The notes under the pieces: model-generated | What the model saw: only the letters and a program-made list of their open reading frames with translations | What the model was told of the DNA's origin: nothing | Database searches by the model: none | NCBI GenBank assembly: GCA_002050125.1 | Contig: MWTA01000089.1 | Coordinates: forward strand, 1 to 53,967 | Origin: Anaerolineae bacterium UTCFX2 | GTDB lineage: Bacteria > Chloroflexota > Anaerolineae > Anaerolineales > UBA4823 | DNA length: 53,967 nucleotides | Direction of reading: 5' to 3' | Shown here: positions 50,284 to 53,967 of the stretch, one piece after another | Position numbering within the stretch: the stretch's first letter is position 1 | How the letters are laid out: the number at the start of each line of letters is the position of its first letter | Translations under genes and position numbers: made by a program

Positions 50284-51969
50284 ATGGAAGATCGCCCCTG
50301 GCTGAAATATTACGACAAAGGAGTGCCAACGACGATAGAGTACCCTGCCGTCCCGCTCTACCATTTTTTGGAGGAGAATGCCCGCAAACGTCCCGATTCG
50401 ATCTGTACGATTTTCAAGGGCGCGCGCATCACCTCCAAAGAGATGAACGAAATCACCGACCGCCTGGCGGCAGGTCTGGCTGAATTGGGTGTGAAGAAAG
50501 GTGACCGGGTGGGGATCTTCATCCCGAACACACCCCAATTCGTGATGGCTTATTTCGCGATCCTGAAACTGGGCGCGATGGTGGTCGCTACGAACCCGCT
50601 CTACAGCGCCCGCGAGATCGAACACCAGGTAAACGACGCGGGCATCGAAGTGATGATCGTGATGAGCAACTTCTACAACACGCTCAAAGAGGTGCAGCCC
50701 AAAACGCGCATCCGCACGGTGGTCGTTACAAACATCAAAGAGGCGCTTCCGCCGCTGCTGGCGTTTCTGTTCGGGCTGACCAAGGAAAAGAAAGGCGGCT
50801 TCCAGGTTCAACTTGCCGAGGGTGACGTCTGGATGAAAGATCTGATCGCGCGCCACCAACCCGCTGACCGCCCGCAGGTCGAGGTGGGTCCGGATGATTT
50901 TGCGCTGCTGCAATACAGCGGGGGCACGACCGGCATCTCGAAAGGCGCGGTGGCGCTGCACCGTAACCTGGTCGCAAACACGCTGATGATCCGCTCCTGG
51001 ATGACCAACTGTGAAGACGGCAAGGAAGTCGTGTTGGTGGCAATCCCCTTGTTCCATGTTTATGGGATGGTCGCGGGGATGTGCTTCGCAATCTACGCCG
51101 CAGCGGGGATGGTGATGATACCGAACCCGCGCGACATCAAAGATGTGCTGGACAGCATCCAGAAATACAAGGCGACCGTCTACCCGGGCGTGCCAACGAT
51201 GTACAATGCGATCAACAACCATCCCGATGTGCAGGCGCATAAATACAACCTGAGTACGATTAAAGCCTGCATTTCCGGCTCGGCGCCGCTGATGCGCGAG
51301 ACCAAGGAGAAATTCGAAGCGCTGACCGGCGGAAAGCTGGTGGAAGGCTACGGGATGTCCGAGACGCCGACCGCCACCCACTGTAACCCGCTGTTTGGCA
51401 AGAACCCCCCCGGCTCGATCGGTCTTCCCCTGCCGGACATCGACTGCCGCATCATCAGCCTGGATGACGAGGTCACCGTGCTGCCGCCCGGCGAGGTGGG
51501 CGAACTGACTGTCAGGGGTCCGAACATCATGAAGGGCTACTACAATATGCCGACCGAAACCCAAAACGCGCTGCGGGATGGGTGGCTCTACACCGGCGAT
51601 ATCGCCCGCATGGATGAAGAAGGCTTCTTCTACATCGTAGACCGCAAGAAGGAGCTGATCAAACCCGGCGGCTACCAAGTATGGCCGCGCGAGGTCGAAG
51701 AGGTGATCGCGCAAAACCCGAAGGTGCTGGAGGTAGGTGTGGCGGGCATCCCAGATGCCTACCGCGGCGAGACGGTGAAAGCCTGGATCGTGCTTAAGCC
51801 GGGCGAAGTCTCGAGCGAACAGGAAATCAAAGATTGGTGCAGCGAGCGCCTGGCGAAGTTCAAAACGCCCACCCACATTGAATTTCGGAGCGAGCTGCCC
51901 AAGACCACGGTGGGCAAGATTCTCCGGCGCGAGCTGGTGCGCCAGCACAGGGAACAGACCTCCGCCTAG
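50284..51969 (+). CDS. long-chain acyl-CoA synthetase (AMP-forming)
   Basis: Activates a fatty acid to acyl-AMP and then acyl-CoA. The 561-residue ANL-superfamily enzyme has the P-loop LLQYSGGTTGISKGAV, PLFHVYGM, VEGYGMSETPTATHCN, the hinge YTGDIARMDEEGFFYIVDRKKELIKPGGYQV, and the C-terminal catalytic Lys in TTVGKILRREL. Chain-length preference is not clear, although FadD-like long-chain forms match best. ATG 50284 is chosen over an in-frame TTG because AAGGAGGAGG lies right before it. A consensus promoter upstream and a strong terminator downstream show a monocistronic unit. Confidence 0.93.
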   Translation: MEDRPWLKYYDKGVPTTIEYPAVPLYHFLEENARKRPDSICTIFKGARITSKEMNEITDRLAAGLAELGVKKGDRVGIFIPNTPQFVMAYFAILKLGAMVVATNPLYSAREIEHQVNDAGIEVMIVMSNFYNTLKEVQPKTRIRTVVVTNIKEALPPLLAFLFGLTKEKKGGFQVQLAEGDVWMKDLIARHQPADRPQVEVGPDDFALLQYSGGTTGISKGAVALHRNLVANTLMIRSWMTNCEDGKEVVLVAIPLFHVYGMVAGMCFAIYAAAGMVMIPNPRDIKDVLDSIQKYKATVYPGVPTMYNAINNHPDVQAHKYNLSTIKACISGSAPLMRETKEKFEALTGGKLVEGYGMSETPTATHCNPLFGKNPPGSIGLPLPDIDCRIISLDDEVTVLPPGEVGELTVRGPNIMKGYYNMPTETQNALRDGWLYTGDIARMDEEGFFYIVDRKKELIKPGGYQVWPREVEEVIAQNPKVLEVGVAGIPDAYRGETVKAWIVLKPGEVSSEQEIKDWCSERLAKFKTPTHIEFRSELPKTTVGKILRRELVRQHREQTSA

Positions 51970-51998
51970 CCGGGGGAGAACCAGTTTCAGTACACATA

Positions 51999-52031
51999 AA
52001 AAACTGGCGGCTCGATTGCCGCCAGTTTTTG
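51999..52031. terminator. bidirectional intrinsic terminator
   Basis: AAACTGGCGGC, 6-base loop, GCCGCCAGTTT: a perfect 11-base stem flanked by A-run and T-run, between the convergent acyl-CoA synthetase and rpmE. It can serve both strands. Confidence 0.92.
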
Positions 52032-52108
52032 CTTAGTTTTTACTTAAGGGAGCGGGGCTGACTCGCCTGCGCAAGACGACCTCGCTGAGACGCGCTGCAG
52101 ATAACCGG

Positions 52109-52582
52109 CTAAACGACGATCTCTTCAGCGGCTTCGGGCAGTTCGTAGCCGAACGCGCGCAGGCGCTTCTTGAGGTCAGCCAGGGATTTGCGACCGAAAC
52201 CGTCGATCGCCAACAGCGAGCCCTCGCCTTCAGCCATTTTCTCGAGCGCCAGACCGACGCTCTTGATCCCAGCTTTGGCGAGCGCTTCGGTTGCCCGCGT
52301 CCCCAGATCCAGATCGGCGATCGGGCGGTCGAGCGAGGTGCGGGCAGCCTGCCGCGCTTCGGCATCGCTAATGTACTGCTGGCGCGCCTGCAGCTTCTTA
52401 TAGAAGCGGTCCACCTGCCCCTCGGTATCGACGATGCGCTGCTCGCCCGTAAAGAAGGGGTGGCATTTGGAGCAAACGTCGGTGCGAATGACCTTTTTGG
52501 TCGAACCGGTGGTCCAGGTATTGCCGCACGCGCAGATGACCTGGGCGTCCGGATAGTAAGTGGGGTGAATATCCTTTTTCAT
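52109..52582 (-). CDS. rpmE: ribosomal protein L31 fused to an RNA-polymerase-alpha-CTD-like domain
   Basis: The first ~68 residues are a normal zinc-type L31 of the large ribosomal subunit: [20 protein letters not shown], Cys17, Cys19, Cys37 and Cys40, and [17 protein letters not shown]. Normal L31 ends there; this one is 157 residues. From about 83 to 150 follows [21 protein letters not shown], then [23 protein letters not shown]. This aligns without large gaps to the alpha-subunit C-terminal domain. Counting from E. coli, R265, G296, K298 and S299 are kept (R96, G130, K132, S133), and N268 is Glu99. No frameshift is needed. It shares a transcript with L21 and L27. Confidence 0.9.
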   Translation of the reverse strand: MKKDIHPTYYPDAQVICACGNTWTTGSTKKVIRTDVCSKCHPFFTGEQRIVDTEGQVDRFYKKLQARQQYISDAEARQAARTSLDRPIADLDLGTRATEALAKAGIKSVGLALEKMAEGEGSLLAIDGFGRKSLADLKKRLRAFGYELPEAAEEIVV

Positions 52583-52594
52583 CGTTAAAAACCT

Positions 52595-52870
52595 TTACTG
52601 AGACTGTTGCAATTCTGCGAGCGGGATCACGCTGACGCGCTTCCGATTATCGCGAATATTTTCATACACCACAATGCCCTCTGCGATGGCGAAGAGGGTA
52701 TCGTCTTTGCCGACATCCACGTTCTTGCCGGGCTTAATCCGCGTTCCGCGCTGGCGAACCAGAATGTTGCCGGATAGGACGTGCTCGCCGCCGAACTTCT
52801 TAACGCCCAGGCGCTGGCTTTGACTGTCGCGACCGTTGCGGCTGGAACCGCCGCCTTTTTTGTGTGCCAT
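52595..52870 (-). CDS. rpmA: ribosomal protein L27
   Basis: A large-subunit protein near the peptidyl-transferase centre. The 91-residue sequence starts [28 protein letters not shown], the invariant L27 beginning, followed by [26 protein letters not shown] and [10 protein letters not shown]. There is no Firmicutes-type N-terminal extension. It follows rplU by 30 bases in the standard rplU-rpmA order, and AGAGAGGT precedes its start. rpmE comes 12 bases later. Confidence 0.97.
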   Translation of the reverse strand: MAHKKGGGSSRNGRDSQSQRLGVKKFGGEHVLSGNILVRQRGTRIKPGKNVDVGKDDTLFAIAEGIVVYENIRDNRKRVSVIPLAELQQSQ

Positions 52871-52900
52871 TTTTACCTCTCTCTCAAAACCGGTGACCGG

Positions 52901-53221
52901 CTATGCTTTCAAAGCGATCGCGTTGATTTCCAAACGCGTGTATTTTTGACGGTGTCCGGTCTTCACCCGGTAGCGCTTCTTGGGCTTGTAGCGAAAAACA
53001 ATGATTTTCGGACCCTTGATCTGGGCGACAACCGTTGCCTGGACGCTTGCCCCATCGACCAGCGGCGTACCCACGCTGACCGCCTCGCCGTCCACCACCA
53101 GCAACACTCTTTCGAGGTTCACCTGTTCGCCAGCTTCGGCTTTGAAGTAATCCACTTCGATGCTTCCGCCTTCGACGGCTTTGTATTGCTTGCCGCCATC
53201 TTCCACGATTGCGTATTTCAT
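52901..53221 (-). CDS. rplU: ribosomal protein L21
   Basis: A large-subunit protein bound to 23S rRNA domain. The 106-residue product begins MKYAIVEDGGKQYKAVEG and ends with KKRYRVKTGHRQKYTRLEI, both signatures of L21. ATG 53221 is used; an in-frame extension to 53242 has no support. The ribosome binding site GGAGG sits in the loop of a short palindromic hairpin (AAGCTT on either side, 53223-53239). This may damp initiation. A perfect consensus promoter lies at 53366-53394. Confidence 0.96.
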   Translation of the reverse strand: MKYAIVEDGGKQYKAVEGGSIEVDYFKAEAGEQVNLERVLLVVDGEAVSVGTPLVDGASVQATVVAQIKGPKIIVFRYKPKKRYRVKTGHRQKYTRLEINAIALKA

Positions 53222-53365
53222 AAAGCTTCCTCCAAGCTTCACTTCACCGCCCCTACCGCGCTTGCGTTGCAGCGACTGCCGACCGGCGCGCCGTTGAACG
53301 GGGAAGTTGGGGATTTGACCACAAGAATAATGCTCCGGCTCTTATCCTGGGACGGAGCGGGCTGT

Positions 53366-53394
53366 ATTATACCGGCTTACGCTGTGCGTGTCAA
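53366..53394 (-). promoter_or_regulatory. perfect sigma-70 promoter of the rplU-rpmA-rpmE operon
   Basis: On the minus strand TTGACA (53394-53389), 17 bases, TATAAT (53371-53366). Both hexamers match the consensus exactly. It leaves a leader of about 135 bases. Confidence 0.9.
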
Positions 53395-53554
53395 TAAAAA
53401 GCCGCGCTTAAAAATGGGTAAAATATGGGGATTGAAAAAGCAAACCGCAGCGAAGGTCCAGCCGAGCGCTCTAATCCCGTCCCCTTACCCTTCAGGTCAA
53501 GATTGTCAAAACTCAAGTAACTAATGTCATTTTAATTTTATACCATTTATCAGG

Positions 53555-53584
53555 TTGACTTTTTGCAATTTGTGTGTCAATAAT
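53555..53584 (+). promoter_or_regulatory. probable promoter of the DUF5058-like gene
   Basis: TTGACT at 53555-53560, 18 bases, AATAAT at 53579-53584. The predicted start of transcription falls on the palindrome at 53591-53614. Confidence 0.5.
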
Positions 53585-53590
53585 GGTATG

Positions 53591-53614
53591 CTTAGGTTAA
53601 ATCTTTGACCTAAG
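53591..53614 (+). repeat. inverted repeat CTTAGGT / ACCTAAG
   Basis: Perfect 7-base arms with a 10-base spacer, located where transcription of the DUF5058-like gene would begin. It could be a regulator operator or the 5' hairpin of the mRNA. Confidence 0.6.
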
Positions 53615-53848
53615 CAGTACGCGCAAGGATCGCCCCGTTTTTCTAGGCTTGCAGACCCGGAAACGCTCGCGAAGTTATCGAGCGATGTTTCTAAGAGAGG
53701 AGACGCCATTAACAATCCATCCAAACTTTTTCCGCCCTGAGATCAGTTGTAAATTCTAGCTCTTCACTTACATTCACCAACAACATTTGCTGCCATACAA
53801 TACTCACAGTTTTCCATCCACACTCACAAAGCTCTTGGAGGCCTTATT
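53615..53848 (+). other. structured 5' leader of the DUF5058-like gene
   Basis: No gene is seen. The first half is GC-rich and can form GCAAG / CTTGC and GAAAC-GCTCG / CGAGC-GAT-GTTTC (a hairpin with a 9-base loop and a small bulge at about 53658-53695). The second half is A/T- and C-rich and looks unstructured, ending in TTGGAGG. I could not match it to a riboswitch class. Confidence 0.4.
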
Positions 53849-53967
53849 ATGGAATGGAAAGAGATTGCTAACCAGCCCTGGATCTGGATTTCGGGTGCGC
53901 TATTAGCAGTTGTAGCGCTTTATCAGTGTACTTATTTTATGATGAAAGCGCTGCGGATCATGCGCGC
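53849..53967 (+). CDS. DUF5058-like membrane protein, 3' end cut by window
   Basis: Only the first 39 residues are inside the window. They begin MEWKEIANQPWIWISG and continue through a hydrophobic helix ALLAVVALYQCTYFMM before KALRIMR. This is the pattern of the N-terminus of DUF5058 membrane proteins (an 'IAN' motif, then one helix and a basic end), which otherwise have many helices and are of unknown function, perhaps transporters. TTGGAGG lies 9 bases upstream of the ATG. The assignment rests on a short fragment and is tentative. Confidence 0.5.
   Translation, partial: MEWKEIANQPWIWISGALLAVVALYQCTYFMMKALRIMR

Noticed and set aside
53527-53724. 65-residue minus-strand frame in the rplU/DUF5058 gap
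   Set aside because: No ribosome binding site or similarity; it overlaps the promoter and structured leader of the plus-strand gene.
53600-53760. Known riboswitch (TPP, glycine, c-di-GMP, guanidine) before the DUF5058-like gene
   Set aside because: Short matches only (for example CTGAGA); none of the conserved core sets is present in the right order.
1-53967. CRISPR arrays, transposases, prophage or tRNA genes
   Set aside because: No regularly spaced repeats, no integrase/transposase motifs and no convincing tRNA cloverleaf were seen by eye; a tRNAscan run would settle the last point.

Overview
The window reads as a stretch of chromosome from a moderately GC-rich bacterium of the Chloroflexota, most likely Anaerolineae-like (inference, no database search was possible). 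Supporting signs are the archaeal-type pairing of mevalonate kinase with isopentenyl phosphate kinase, Thr/Pro-rich secreted WD40 proteins, an F420-type luciferase-like oxidoreductase, a T-box in front of valS, and a CBS-domain pyrophosphatase. Genes are densely packed on both strands. I see no insertion sequence, prophage, CRISPR array, rRNA or tRNA gene.

Layout. 1-4061 (+): end of proB, proA, an M23 peptidase, a DinB-like protein and an unknown protein. 4092-6190 (-): glmS with a convincing glmS ribozyme in its leader. 6377-19485 (+): a thioesterase, then a molybdenum-hydroxylase (xanthine dehydrogenase-like) cluster. It holds a lone FAD protein, an M16C protease, a 2Fe-2S/Mo fusion, a CBS pyrophosphatase, an XdhC-type maturation factor, an FAD/2Fe-2S fusion, a small membrane protein and a phosphorylase-like protein. 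19495-28380: class-III aminotransferase, membrane protein, sirtuin with a metallo-beta-lactamase-fold protein, HD-GYP response regulator, aldo/keto reductase with galE, adenosine-specific kinase, LysM/M23 peptidase. 28525-33535 (+): two WD40 proteins, acyltransferase, secernin-like peptidase, with a small lipoprotein on the other strand.

33536-37881: tlyA (-), then UbiA-type prenyltransferase, mevalonate kinase, isopentenyl phosphate kinase (isoprenoid supply and use) and Hsp20. 37898-45551 (-): a run of DinB, hydrolases, LLM oxidoreductase, M32 carboxypeptidase and valS, the last under a T-box whose specifier is the valine codon GUC. 45598-51969: metallo-beta-lactamase-fold protein, plsY-like, JAMM protease, membrane protein, yraN, miaA, acyl-CoA synthetase. 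52109-53394 (-): rplU, rpmA and an rpmE whose product carries a C-terminal domain like that of the RNA polymerase alpha subunit. The window ends in a DUF5058-like membrane protein with a structured leader.

The most notable items are the glmS ribozyme with two inserted hairpins, the L31/alpha-CTD fusion, the unusual subunit arithmetic of the molybdenum-hydroxylase cluster with its phosphorylase-like neighbour, the three-copy repeat before yraN-miaA, and the valS T-box whose terminator lacks a U-tract.
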